A stretch of DNA of 64,000 bases from Candidatus Halocynthiibacter alkanivorans (GTDB lineage Bacteria > Pseudomonadota > Alphaproteobacteria > Rhodobacterales > Rhodobacteraceae), in assembly GCF_003333265.1 (NCBI RefSeq), contig NZ_QOLB01000112.1, forward strand, positions 46,510 to 110,509, in the 5' to 3' direction. Positions 28,773 through 37,322 of the stretch are shown here, piece after piece. The notes beneath the pieces are model-generated. The model saw nothing but the letters and a program-made list of their open reading frames with translations. It did no database searches and was not told where the DNA came from. The position numbers were made by a program, and so were the translations under genes. The number at the start of each line of letters is the position of its first letter. The stretch's first letter is position 1.

Positions 28773-30083
28773 TTACGCCAGCGCTGCTTCGGCCGCCACA
28801 CCCAGCCGCAGCAGGCGATGCGCCTCCAGTGGCGGGAATTGCAGCATCAACCCGAAGGACGGCACACCGGTCGGCAGGGTCAGGGCGCAGAGACCGAGCA
28901 GATTGCCGATGCGGGTATTGCGCAGGGTCAGCAGGTTTTCGGTCACGTAATACTCATGGTCGCTCAGCAGTCGCTCAAGATCGGGTGGCAGGATCGGTGC
29001 GGCGGGCAGCAGCACCGCGTCATACCCGGCGGTCGCCGCCAGATAGTCCGCGCGCAGACGGTTCAGCTTTTTCCAGGCCGCGACATAATCCACCGCGGAA
29101 AACTCCGCGCCGGAGCGGAAACGCGCGAGGATCTGGTCAAACATTTTCTCCGGCGCCACCTCAATGGTGTCGCGCCACTGGGCATAGGCCTCAGCGGTGA
29201 ACAGCACCGCCACCGCCGGGATTTCAGCACTGTCAATCACTGCGCCCGCCGCCCGCAGCCGGCTCAGCGCGCTGGTAAACGCGTCCCGGGGCGCGTCGCG
29301 CAGCCCCTCCATTGCCACGGTTTCCAGCACCAGAAAACGTTTGCCCTGCAGGGTCGCGCCACGCAGATCGGGCGCGGGCTTGCCTTCAAGGGCTGAAAGC
29401 AGAAGCGCGGCATCTTCGACCGTGCGCGTCAGGGGGCCGACGGTGTCAAAGCTTTCGCACAGGGGCACCACGCCTTTAAGGGGCAGCCGCCCGGAGGTGG
29501 TTTTCAGCCCGACCAGATCGTTCCACGCCGCCGGAATGCGCACAGAGCCGCCGGTGTCCGAGCCGATGGCGCCTGGCGCCAGGCCAAATGCGATCGAGCC
29601 CGCTGCGCCGGACGAAGAGCCGCCGGAAACCGCGTCCGCATTGTTCACACAGGGGGGCGTGGCAGTGACGGGATTGAGGCCAAGGCCGGAAAACGCCAGT
29701 TCCGACATATGGGTTTTGCCCAGGCAGATCAGACCGGCGGCGGTGGCATTGCGCAGCACGTCCGCGTCGCGCTCCGGCACCCGGCCCGCCAGCAAGGCAG
29801 AGCCAGCCTCCGTCGCCGTGCCGGCGGTATCAAACAGGTCTTTCCACGACACAGGTACCCCGTCCAGCGGTGACAGCCGTTGCCCGGCCTGCGCCCGCCT
29901 GGCGGCGGCCTCTGCTTCAGCCATGGCGCGATCCACGGTGAGCCGCGCATAGATCCGATCCCGCATCGGGTGCTCTGACGCGGCCTGCAGATACGCCTCC
30001 GTCAGTGCCACCGGATCGATCTCCCCTGCCGCGATACCGCGCCCGAGATCACCCATGCTTTTGCCCGAATACGGATTGCCCAT
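28773..30083 (-). CDS. Amidase signature family protein
   Basis: A 436-residue amidase. The Ser-cisSer-Lys triad is visible: Lys in PVSWKDLFDTAG (about residue 81), the serine-rich motif SGGSSSGAAGSIAFGLAPGA, and the nucleophile region GSDTGGSVRIPAAW. The family includes GatA, but this protein is shorter and not next to gatB/C, so a small-molecule amidase is more likely. Substrate unknown. It is divergent from ubiH-like; the 5' ends are 85 bp apart. Confidence 0.88.
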   Translation of the reverse strand: MGNPYSGKSMGDLGRGIAAGEIDPVALTEAYLQAASEHPMRDRIYARLTVDRAMAEAEAAARRAQAGQRLSPLDGVPVSWKDLFDTAGTATEAGSALLAGRVPERDADVLRNATAAGLICLGKTHMSELAFSGLGLNPVTATPPCVNNADAVSGGSSSGAAGSIAFGLAPGAIGSDTGGSVRIPAAWNDLVGLKTTSGRLPLKGVVPLCESFDTVGPLTRTVEDAALLLSALEGKPAPDLRGATLQGKRFLVLETVAMEGLRDAPRDAFTSALSRLRAAGAVIDSAEIPAVAVLFTAEAYAQWRDTIEVAPEKMFDQILARFRSGAEFSAVDYVAAWKKLNRLRADYLAATAGYDAVLLPAAPILPPDLERLLSDHEYYVTENLLTLRNTRIGNLLGLCALTLPTGVPSFGLMLQFPPLEAHRLLRLGVAAEAALA

Positions 30084-30168
30084 CTGCCTGTCCCCTTTTT
30101 ACATCGCGGTGACGGTAGCGACATGGCAACGCATGGACAATCCCACATCCGCAGCCATATTGAGAGCC

Positions 30169-31392
30169 ATGGCATATGATAGTGAAATTCTGATTGTGGG
30201 TGGCGGTTTGAACGGCCCGGCGCTGGCGCTGGCGCTGGCGGATGCGGGGCTTTCTGTGACGGTGATCGACCGGCTCGACACCGCAACGCTGATTGAACGC
30301 GACTTTGACGGTCGTGGCTATGCGCTGGCGCTGTCCTCGATGCGGCTGCTGTCGGCGATCGGCGTCTGGACCGCGGTTGCGCAGAAGGCCGAACCGATTC
30401 TCGAGGTTAAAGTCACCGACGGACGGGTTGGCGAAGCGCCCTCGCCTTTTATGCTGGAATTTGACCACAGCGAAATCGAAGAAGGCCCGATGGGCTATAT
30501 GCTGGAGGACCGCCACTTGCGCCGGGCTTTTCTGGCGGCGATGGACGCGCATGCGAATATCACTCAGATCAACGACACGGTGGTGGATCAGGAGATTGAC
30601 GAATTCGGTGCCCGGGTGATTCTGGCCTCGGGAAAAGTCCTGTCGGCGCGGGTGCTGACCGGCTGCGACGGCCGCAGTTCCGGCACCGCAGAACGCGCCG
30701 GGATCAAACGCACCGGCTGGGGTTATGAACAGACCGCGCTGGTCTGCGCCATCGCCCATGAAAAGCCTCATCACGGTGTGGCGCACCAGTATTTCATGCC
30801 CTCCGGCCCGCTGGCGATCCTGCCATTGCCGGGCAACCGCGCCTCCATCGTCTGGACTGAAAGCGCCGCCAACGCCGCGCGCATTCAGGCGCTGGCTGAT
30901 GAAGATTACCTCGCGGTTCTGCGCCCCAGATTTGGCACGTTTCTGGGTGATATTTCGCTGGCAGGGCAACGCTTTACCTATCCGCTGGCGCTTACACTTG
31001 CCTACGCGTTTGTGGCACCGCGCCTGGCGCTGGTGGGCGATGCGGCCCATGGCATGCACCCGATCGCCGGCCAGGGGTTAAACGCCGGGCTGAAGGATGT
31101 GGCGGCGCTGGCACAGGTGCTTGTCGACGCTATGCGGCGTGGTGAAGACTTTGGCCGTATTGATGTGCTGGAGCGCTATCAGTCCTGGCGCCGGTTTGAC
31201 ACCGCCTCGCTGGCGCTGGCGACCGACGCGTTCAACCGGCTGTTTTCCAACGACAATCCGATCCTGCGTCTGGGACGCGATCTTGGCATGGGGCTGGTCA
31301 ATGCAGTGCCGGGGCTGCGGCGTGGCGCCATCCGCGAAGCCGCCGGGCTGAGTGGAGAGCTGCCGCGCCTGCTGACCGGGCGCCCGGTGTAA
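30169..31392 (+). CDS. UbiH/UbiF/COQ6-type FAD-dependent monooxygenase
   Basis: A 407-residue flavoprotein hydroxylase. It has the dinucleotide motif EILIVGGGLNGPALALALADAG, the DG motif LTGCDGRSSGTAERAG, and the GD motif LALVGDAAHGMHPIAGQGLNAGLKD, which is characteristic of ubiquinone-ring hydroxylases. It should act in ubiquinone synthesis at the membrane; which ring carbon cannot be told. An in-frame ATG at 30133 is an alternative start; 30169 gives the usual short N terminus. A 10-bp hairpin follows the stop. Confidence 0.88.
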   Translation: MAYDSEILIVGGGLNGPALALALADAGLSVTVIDRLDTATLIERDFDGRGYALALSSMRLLSAIGVWTAVAQKAEPILEVKVTDGRVGEAPSPFMLEFDHSEIEEGPMGYMLEDRHLRRAFLAAMDAHANITQINDTVVDQEIDEFGARVILASGKVLSARVLTGCDGRSSGTAERAGIKRTGWGYEQTALVCAIAHEKPHHGVAHQYFMPSGPLAILPLPGNRASIVWTESAANAARIQALADEDYLAVLRPRFGTFLGDISLAGQRFTYPLALTLAYAFVAPRLALVGDAAHGMHPIAGQGLNAGLKDVAALAQVLVDAMRRGEDFGRIDVLERYQSWRRFDTASLALATDAFNRLFSNDNPILRLGRDLGMGLVNAVPGLRRGAIREAAGLSGELPRLLTGRPV

Positions 31393-31424
31393 CTGTGGCA
31401 CTACGCCCGACCGCAGTGCCACAG
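31393..31424 (+). terminator. Hairpin at the end of the ubiH-like gene
   Basis: A perfect 10-bp inverted repeat, CTGTGGCACT with AGTGCCACAG (31393-31402 with 31415-31424), begins directly after the stop codon. There is no U-run, so it may block exonucleases more than terminate transcription. Confidence 0.6.
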
Positions 31425-32279
31425 CGAGCGCCCACCCCGTAAGCCCGCAACCGCAGCCACGCCGTGACCCGGGGTGCAGAGGCTCCCGCCCCTTTGGGCC
31501 CCATCAGAGATGGCGCGGCCAAAGCGTTGTGCCGCGCCTCGGCTGACGCCTCGGAAAGTGCGCCGCCCGGACGCCACTACCGTCATTTGGTGAAATCCTG
31601 GCCGCGCCATCGCGCCCCGGCACGGGCACCCTTTGCGACCTAACAGTTGCGCGACGGTCCGCCCCATGCCCGCCCCCGCCTGACAGCGTGTGCCCGCATG
31701 TAAAACTAAGCGCCACCGGATGATTGAAGCGCTGCACACAGTCACCTGAAAATGCCTGCGGGCTGATAGGCCGCAGTCATACACTTTCACGAGCCAGGGC
31801 CTGCCCCATGTTCAAAGCCCGCAGCGCTCGTCCGCCGGGGAAGTCCCTGGTTTAAGCGCGGTGAGGTCCCGTACATTCTGGAGCTGAAACACCCTTCCGC
31901 CTGGCAACAAAAGCGCCTGCGGCTTTTCGCGGCCCATCGGGTTTGAAGCTAAAACAGCGTTAGATTCCGCAGGTATTACCTGTACCGACGGGTCAGACCT
32001 GCCGGAGAATTCAAGGGTTCTCATCAGCAAGCCGTTCGGAAACCGGAGCGGGCGGCTTGTGCGGGACGAGCCGGAACAGCCTATACAAAACCAGCCTGCT
32101 GAACGGCAGGGCCTGCGCCACATGCCCATACCGCTGCGCCGTCGCTCTCATTTGGGATGTCCTTCTCACCGCCACCGCACCATCGTCACGGGCCCGCCCG
32201 CAGCATGCGAGACTGAATTTTAATTCAGTCGTCCTGCCCAGGCCTCAGTCAACAACCCTTCTGACCGGCACAGACCGGA
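31425..32279. other. 855-bp gene-free region
   Basis: The longest gap of the window, between the ubiH-like gene and Trm112 (convergent). Base composition is GC-rich on the left and closer to even near 31700-32000. Short frames on the minus strand (31401-31790, 31812-32129) carry no motif, no clear ribosome binding site and odd Arg/Cys/Trp-rich composition. I cannot recognise a decayed gene, a tRNA or a mobile-element end. Confidence 0.5.
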
Positions 32280-32480
32280 TCACTCCTCCAGCCGACGCGC
32301 TTCATCCACCAACATCACCGGAATGCCGTTGCGGATGGGATAGGCCAGCTTCGCCCCCGGCGAGACCAGTTCCTGGCGCTCCGCGTCGTATCTCAGCGTG
32401 CCCTGGGTGTGAGGGCAGACCAGGGCTTCCAGCATTTTGCGGTCGTAGACCGGTGCATTATCGACCGTGTCATTGCTCAT
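32280..32480 (-). CDS. Trm112-like zinc-ribbon protein
   Basis: A 66-residue Trm112-family protein: [24 protein letters not shown] at the start and [21 protein letters not shown] at the end. The bacterial form has usually lost part of the zinc site; only one Cys is present here. In eukaryotes Trm112 activates several methyltransferases; bacterial partners are less clear. Its ATG overlaps the upstream LON-domain gene stop (ATGA), so the two are coupled. Confidence 0.88.
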   Translation of the reverse strand: MSNDTVDNAPVYDRKMLEALVCPHTQGTLRYDAERQELVSPGAKLAYPIRNGIPVMLVDEARRLEE

Positions 32481-33121
32481 TGCATCATTTCCTCTTGCTG
32501 GCCACCGCGCAGAGAAAACTCCAGCAGGGTGGACAGGGTTTCACGTCTGTTGGTCAGTGTCGGCGCTTCCAGCAGCGCCTGTTTGTCTTCGCTCCCAAAG
32601 GGGCAAAGCATCGACAGGGAATTGATCAGGAGTTCGTCTTCTGCCCCGTGCAGGCTTTCCCAGTCGGTCTGCAGCTCTTCGCTTTCAAAATAGCGCTGCA
32701 ACAGGCGCATGAACCCGTCGCGGTCCATCTCAGCATCATGGTCCGCCGGCCCGGTGTCGCGCTCAAAACCGCGCCAGTGCACATCGCAGCGCCGGTAGGG
32801 GCAGAACCCTTCCAGCTCGGCGGCAATGCGAAAGCGCGAAACGCCGGACAGCGTCACCATATAACGCCCGTCTTCGGTTTCCGAAAACCCGGTGACCCGG
32901 CCGGCGCAGCCGATCGAATGCAGCCGGGCGGGCGTGCCTTCCGGTCCGATGCAGGGCTGGATCATGCCAATCAGCCGGTGGGAGGTTTTCAGCGTATCCT
33001 CCAGCATCAGCAGGTAGCGCGGCTCAAAGATATGCAGTGGCAGCCGGGAGCGGGGCAGCAAAAGCGCCCCGGGCAAAGGAAACACCGGAATGGTTTTTGG
33101 CAAATCAGTGTGTGGAATCAT
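32477..33121 (-). CDS. LON substrate-binding-domain protein
   Basis: About 214 residues of the Lon N-terminal (PUA-like) domain without ATPase or protease parts. It has [34 protein letters not shown], then [29 protein letters not shown], followed by a helical bundle. Stand-alone proteins of this kind are of unknown function, possibly adaptors. ATG 33121 was preferred to 33139 because it removes six unusual residues. The order thioredoxin-LON-Trm112 is conserved in Rhodobacterales. Confidence 0.85.
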   Translation of the reverse strand: MIPHTDLPKTIPVFPLPGALLLPRSRLPLHIFEPRYLLMLEDTLKTSHRLIGMIQPCIGPEGTPARLHSIGCAGRVTGFSETEDGRYMVTLSGVSRFRIAAELEGFCPYRRCDVHWRGFERDTGPADHDAEMDRDGFMRLLQRYFESEELQTDWESLHGAEDELLINSLSMLCPFGSEDKQALLEAPTLTNRRETLSTLLEFSLRGGQQEEMMQ

Positions 33122-33147
33122 AACCCATACCTGGTGCATTTCCCCCG

Positions 33148-34053
33148 TCAGGCAAATATCATTGAGGACAGGCGGCGGCGGCCGTTGAGCACAATCGGGT
33201 CATTGGCCTTCAGCGCCTCAAATATTGTGAACAGCTGCGCTTTGGCGGCGCCCTCGTTCCAGTCGCGGTCGCGGCCAAACAGGCTCAGGAGCTCGTCCAC
33301 CGCCTCTTGCACCTGCCCCTCGGCATGCAGCGCCTGCGCCAGTTCAAAGCGGGCCTGCAGATTGGCGCCGTCCGCCTCAACAGCGGCGCGCAGCTCCGCC
33401 ACAGGACCGGCATCTGCCGCCTGTTTTGCCAGCGCGACCTGGGCGAAGGCGGCCTCGACCTCGGGGCTGGAGGCGATAGAGAGTGGTGCCCCGTTCAGCA
33501 AAGCCTCCGCCTCGTCCACCTGACCCTGGGCCAGACGGGCCGCAGCCAGACCGCCAAAAGCGGCAGCGTTTTCCGGCTCTTCTTCCAGAACCGCTTCAAA
33601 GATCTGCACCGCATCATCCAGCGCGCCGGTGTTCAGCATCTCCAGCGCCATCTCTACCGCTTCGCCAAGGCCACCATCCCCCGCAAGTGCGGCCGCCTTG
33701 TCAACAAATGCCTGGATTTCAGATTGCGGCAGCGCGCCCTGAAACGCGTCCACCGGCTGGCCTTCGTGAAAGACATAGACCGTCGGGATCGACTGCACCC
33801 GCAGCTGACCGGCAATCGCCTGATTTTCGTCCACATTGATTTTCACCATGCGCACTTTGCCACCCGCTGCGCTCACCGCCGCTTCAAGCTGGGGGCCAAG
33901 GGTTTTGCACGGGCCGCACCAGGGCGCCCAGAAGTCAACAATGACAGGGCCCTCTTTGGACGCGTCAATCACATCCACCATGAATGTGGCTTCATCTGTG
34001 TCTTTGATCAGCACTTCCGCCGGGGCGGTCTCGGTTTGGCCCAGTTCCAGCAT
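33148..34053 (-). CDS. CnoX/YbbN-like thioredoxin-TPR chaperedoxin
   Basis: A 301-residue protein. The N-terminal thioredoxin domain (about 1-120) keeps the active site WAPWCGPCK with Cys46 and Cys49. A tetratricopeptide region follows (about 125-300), with repeats such as ALDDAVQIFEAVLEEEPENAAA and QVDEAEALLNG. This is the layout of CnoX, which protects substrates of GroEL under oxidative stress; the alphaproteobacterial form keeps CGPC. ATG 34053 is the start that begins just before the domain. Divergent from the DUF6653 gene. Confidence 0.87.
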   Translation of the reverse strand: MLELGQTETAPAEVLIKDTDEATFMVDVIDASKEGPVIVDFWAPWCGPCKTLGPQLEAAVSAAGGKVRMVKINVDENQAIAGQLRVQSIPTVYVFHEGQPVDAFQGALPQSEIQAFVDKAAALAGDGGLGEAVEMALEMLNTGALDDAVQIFEAVLEEEPENAAAFGGLAAARLAQGQVDEAEALLNGAPLSIASSPEVEAAFAQVALAKQAADAGPVAELRAAVEADGANLQARFELAQALHAEGQVQEAVDELLSLFGRDRDWNEGAAKAQLFTIFEALKANDPIVLNGRRRLSSMIFA

Positions 34054-34150
34054 TGGCTTGGCTCCTTGGAATTCGTTTCCCCCTATATGGACCGGCGCGG
34101 CGCATGTTCCAACCCTTGCTGGTCCGGGCAATTGCCCCCATGTTCATTTT

Positions 34151-34669
34151 ATGGACTTTTTGAAACTCTCCGAACGGGCGATGGGCATGGATGAGGCCAG
34201 CTGGCAGCGTCACGCCAACCCCTGGAGCGTTTTGTCGCGGTTCTCCATTCTGCCGCTGTTGTGCCTCGCGGTCTGGAGCCGCGCCTGGCTGGGCCCCGCC
34301 TGGTTGCCGGTCGCGCTGGTGCTGGTCTGGACCTGGTTCAATCCGCGCCTGTTTGCCCCGCCAATCTACACTGAACACTGGGGCGCCCGGGTGACCTTTG
34401 GCGAGCGGGTGTATCTGAACCGGGCGGAGATCCCGGTGCCGGCGCATTACCGCCGCTGGACCACAGGTCTTGGTGCGCTGGCCGGTCTCGGGCTGGTGCC
34501 TATGGCGGTCGGTCTGTGGCGCTATGACCCTGGCCTGACGTTTGGCGGGCTGGTGCTCAGCATGGGGGCAAAAGCCTGGCTTTGTGACCGGATGGCGTTT
34601 TTATACGATGAAATGATCGACAAAGACCCGGTATACCGGGGTTGGATGCGCAAGCGTTCCGGCGGCTGA
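34151..34669 (+). CDS. DUF6653-like membrane protein
   Basis: A 172-residue protein with about three or four hydrophobic helices (near residues 30-60 and 105-140). It starts MDFLKLSERAMGMDEASWQRHANPWSVLSRF and contains WTWFNPRLFAPP and GERVYLNR, a pattern I associate with DUF6653. The C terminus (DRMAFLYDEMIDKDPVYRGW) is polar. No function known. The frame continues upstream over the thioredoxin gene, but ATG 34151 is the plausible start. Confidence 0.7.
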   Translation: MDFLKLSERAMGMDEASWQRHANPWSVLSRFSILPLLCLAVWSRAWLGPAWLPVALVLVWTWFNPRLFAPPIYTEHWGARVTFGERVYLNRAEIPVPAHYRRWTTGLGALAGLGLVPMAVGLWRYDPGLTFGGLVLSMGAKAWLCDRMAFLYDEMIDKDPVYRGWMRKRSGG

Positions 34670-34802
34670 GATGGATGGAAGAGAAGTGCCCGGATTATGT
34701 TGGGGCAGAGGGTGGAGTGGCAGCCTTTTGGGTCGTTGACCCAAAAGATCGCATTGACTAATAATCCCTTGAATACAGGAAACATTTTTTTAAGGATTGA
34801 AG

Positions 34803-35117
34803 ATGAACAAATACAGTATTTCTGTTTTGGCTATTGCTATTACTACTCTGTTTCTGGCGGTCGTTATCGGGCTAAAATACTCGCAAGCTTCATTGATATT
34901 TGGGATTGTTGCTTTGGCATTGGCACCAATAGCAATCCACAAAGTGAGCGACCGGGGCTGGGCTTTGGGTCTGCTCGCAGGTCTGGCAATATTCGCAAGT
35001 TTTCCAGCAAAAAAACTCTTTCAGATTGAGGGGTTCGTGACCGAGACCCTTTTGACTTTGATCTATTTCGGTACATTTTGGGTCATCGGGATGGGTTGGA
35101 AACGTAGCTGGAAATAA
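34803..35117 (+). CDS. Small AT-rich hypothetical membrane protein
   Basis: A 104-residue protein with three predicted transmembrane helices (about 5-25, 28-46 and 75-97) and basic loops. I do not recognise a family. AAGGA sits 8 bases before ATG 34803. Base composition is much more AT-rich than its surroundings, which suggests recent acquisition. Another frame (34697-35029) overlaps it but lacks a ribosome binding site. Confidence 0.6.
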   Translation: MNKYSISVLAIAITTLFLAVVIGLKYSQASLIFGIVALALAPIAIHKVSDRGWALGLLAGLAIFASFPAKKLFQIEGFVTETLLTLIYFGTFWVIGMGWKRSWK

Positions 35118-35455
35118 GCGGTTCGCTTGTTGCGTGGCTGATGCCGTGCCCAGGCTTCCCAGAATAGCGAACATTCCCGCTTATGGTTCAGAGCCTCCGC
35201 CGACCAATTTATCCGCAGGCTCGTGTCGCATCAGAAGGGCAAAGCGTGCCCCCCTTCCCTGCTTCCCTCAACAGAACTGCCGTCCCGCCCCGAGCGTTTT
35301 AGATGCCGGGGCCATAAATCTCAAACTGCTTACCGCTGGGACGCTTCGCACACGGGTTGTAAGCGGCGTGCTGTTTTTGAGAATCGCCCGCTTTGCTGTA
35401 GACTCCAGCGGCCCGGCATCGGGCCCGATGCCCGACCATAAAGAGGGAGAAAAAG
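35118..35455. other. 338-bp intergenic region, no supported gene
   Basis: Between the small membrane protein and the SnoaL-like gene. A frame at 35134-35490 runs through but has no conserved motif. The last 60 bp should carry the SnoaL-like promoter; AAAGAGGGAGAAAAAG just before its ATG is an unusually long purine-rich ribosome binding site. Confidence 0.5.
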
Positions 35456-35869
35456 ATGTCTATGAAGCAAATTGCCCGCGACTTCTTTGAAGCTTGTGAG
35501 ACAGGCGAGGGATGGAGCGTCTGCAAACAGTGGTGCAATGAGGGCGCGACATTCTCGGCCCAGGCCGATGCGCTTGCCGAAGTTTCGACGATTGAAGCCT
35601 ATGCCGACTGGATGAAAGGTCTGCTTGTCCCCATTCCCAATGGCCATTACGAGCTGAAATCTTTCGCCGCAGATGACGAGCGCGGCAATGTGACCGCGGC
35701 CGCTGTTTTCCATGGCACCCATACGGTGGATGCCGGCAACGGCGCCCCGACCGGCAATTCGGTTGCGGCCGATTACGTCTATGTGATGGACTTTGACGGT
35801 GACAAGATCAGGCATATGACCAAGATCTGGAACGACGTTCATTCGCTGAAACAACTCGGCTGGGCTTAG
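35456..35869 (+). CDS. SnoaL-like / NTF2-fold protein
   Basis: A 137-residue alpha+beta barrel protein of the SnoaL/NTF2-like superfamily. The pattern is IARDFFEACETGEGWSVCKQWC at the start, TIEAYADWMKG in the middle, and the C-terminal YVYVMDFDGDKIRHMTKIWND. Members include polyketide cyclases and ketosteroid isomerase-like enzymes, but most are uncharacterised; no role can be assigned. It has a strong ribosome binding site and stands alone. Confidence 0.78.
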   Translation: MSMKQIARDFFEACETGEGWSVCKQWCNEGATFSAQADALAEVSTIEAYADWMKGLLVPIPNGHYELKSFAADDERGNVTAAAVFHGTHTVDAGNGAPTGNSVAADYVYVMDFDGDKIRHMTKIWNDVHSLKQLGWA

Positions 35870-35953
35870 GGTCAGATCCTGAGGAGAACCGCGCCTGACT
35901 GTCGGAAAGCCGCGCAAATCGCGTTCCCGCGCGCTGGCCAACCAGGAAACCCT

Positions 35954-36030
35954 GCGTCCGGACCGAGGGGTGGGTGAGACGCGCCCACCCCTTGGGGGCG
36001 GTGCGGACGCTGCCCGTGCGGCGCACGGGC
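35954..36030. repeat. Nested hairpins in a 415-bp intergenic region
   Basis: In the gap 35870-36284. First structure: GCGTCCG (35954-35960) pairs with CGGACGC (36004-36010), ACCG with CGGT, and inside them GGGGTGGG (35967-35974) pairs with CCCACCCC (35984-35991). Second: GCCCGTGC / GCACGGGC (36012-36019 with 36023-36030) with a 3-base loop. A similar GCCCG..CGGGC palindrome recurs near 36160-36176, and CCCGCGGT / ACCGCGGG near 36223-36249 follows the xth stop. No protein gene is convincing here. Confidence 0.65.
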
Positions 36031-36284
36031 AAGAACTGAGCGCGCGGAACGACTTACCCCGGGCCCATTCCCTCGCACTCCGAAACTCCACCAAACCAGG
36101 AGAAGACCTGCGCCCGCCCCTCGGTATTCCAGAGGGCGGGGGTGGTTCGGGCGCGGCGCGTGCCCGCACGGGCAAGTGAAACTTACTGTCAGCCGGGCGA
36201 ACACCCTAAGCGTTGTTTTCGACCCGCGGTGCGCGATGGCGACCGCGGGGCGCTCCGTCAGAAGCCCCCAGGTGCCAGCGCCCG

Positions 36285-37073
36285 TCAGAGATCAAATGTG
36301 GTGAACACCGGCGCGTGGTCCGAGGGTTTTTCCCAGCCGCGTGCTTCGCGCAGCACCTGCGAGCTGTGCCCGGATGCGGAAATATCCGGGGTGGCCCAGA
36401 CATGGTCCAGCCGGCGGCCTTTGTCGGCGGCAGCCCAGTCTTTGGCGCGGTAAGACCACCAGGAATAAAGCTGGCCTTCGGGGATATCCTGGCGGGTGAT
36501 GTCGACCCATTTCCCGGCTTCCATCACCGCGTGCAGATGATCCACCTCCACCGGCGTGTGCGACACGATCTTCAGCAGCGCTTTGTGGTTCCACACATCG
36601 TCTTCGCGCGGGGCAATGTTCAGATCCCCCACAAGGATCGACTTTTGTGGCGCATCGGCTTTGAACCAGTCGCGCATCTCGGTCAGGTAATCCAGCTTCT
36701 GGCCGAATTTCTCATTCACCTCGCGGTCGGGTTTGTCGCCCCCCGCCGGCACATAGAAATTGTGGATGGTGACGCCGTTTTCCAGCTGGCCAGCGACGTG
36801 GCGGGCGTGGCCGAGATTGACGAAATCTTCCCCGCCCACGTCTTTGATTGGCAGGCGCGACAGGATGGCAACGCCGTTATAGCCCTTTTGGCCACGTGCC
36901 ACCATGTGGGTATACCCCAGCGCATGGAACGCCTCAGTCGGGATTTTGTCGACCGGGCTTTTGCATTCCTGCAGACACAGCACGTCGGGCGCCTGTTCCT
37001 GCAGCAATTTCAGCACGATAGGCTCGCGCAGGCGCACGGAGTTGATGTTCCAGGTACAAAGTTTGAATGACAT
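36285..37073 (-). CDS. xth: Exodeoxyribonuclease III
   Basis: A 262-residue AP endonuclease of the ExoIII family. Motifs are WNINSVRLRE (metal side), LQECK with the catalytic Glu, NFYVPAGGDKP, VGDLNIAPREDDVW, and the C-terminal RLDHVWATPD and SDHAPVFTTFDL (catalytic Asp-His). It cuts at abasic sites and degrades duplex DNA 3'-5' in base excision repair. Standard length. Convergent with the SnoaL-like gene. Confidence 0.95.
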   Translation of the reverse strand: MSFKLCTWNINSVRLREPIVLKLLQEQAPDVLCLQECKSPVDKIPTEAFHALGYTHMVARGQKGYNGVAILSRLPIKDVGGEDFVNLGHARHVAGQLENGVTIHNFYVPAGGDKPDREVNEKFGQKLDYLTEMRDWFKADAPQKSILVGDLNIAPREDDVWNHKALLKIVSHTPVEVDHLHAVMEAGKWVDITRQDIPEGQLYSWWSYRAKDWAAADKGRRLDHVWATPDISASGHSSQVLREARGWEKPSDHAPVFTTFDL

Positions 37074-37322
37074 GGCGCGCTCGCTGTTCAGATCTCGGTT
37101 GGCTCAACTCCTAGCCTGGCATCAGCGCCTTGGCCAGAAAAGGCTTGCGTCAGATGCTGCTTTCGGTTTCAAAACCCTATGGCGAACACTCCTGATAACA
37201 AGCCGGACACCCCTTTGGGCCGCTGTCCAGGCACCCCACACACCAAGGTGCATGACTGGTGGCCGCCGCCCGTAGGTTTCTGAACCCGTTTCAATTCAGA
37301 ACATCTACAGGATAAAAATATC

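Noticed and set aside
31401..32129. Two minus-strand frames in the large gap
   Set aside because: No motif, no ribosome binding site and abnormal composition; treated as non-coding.
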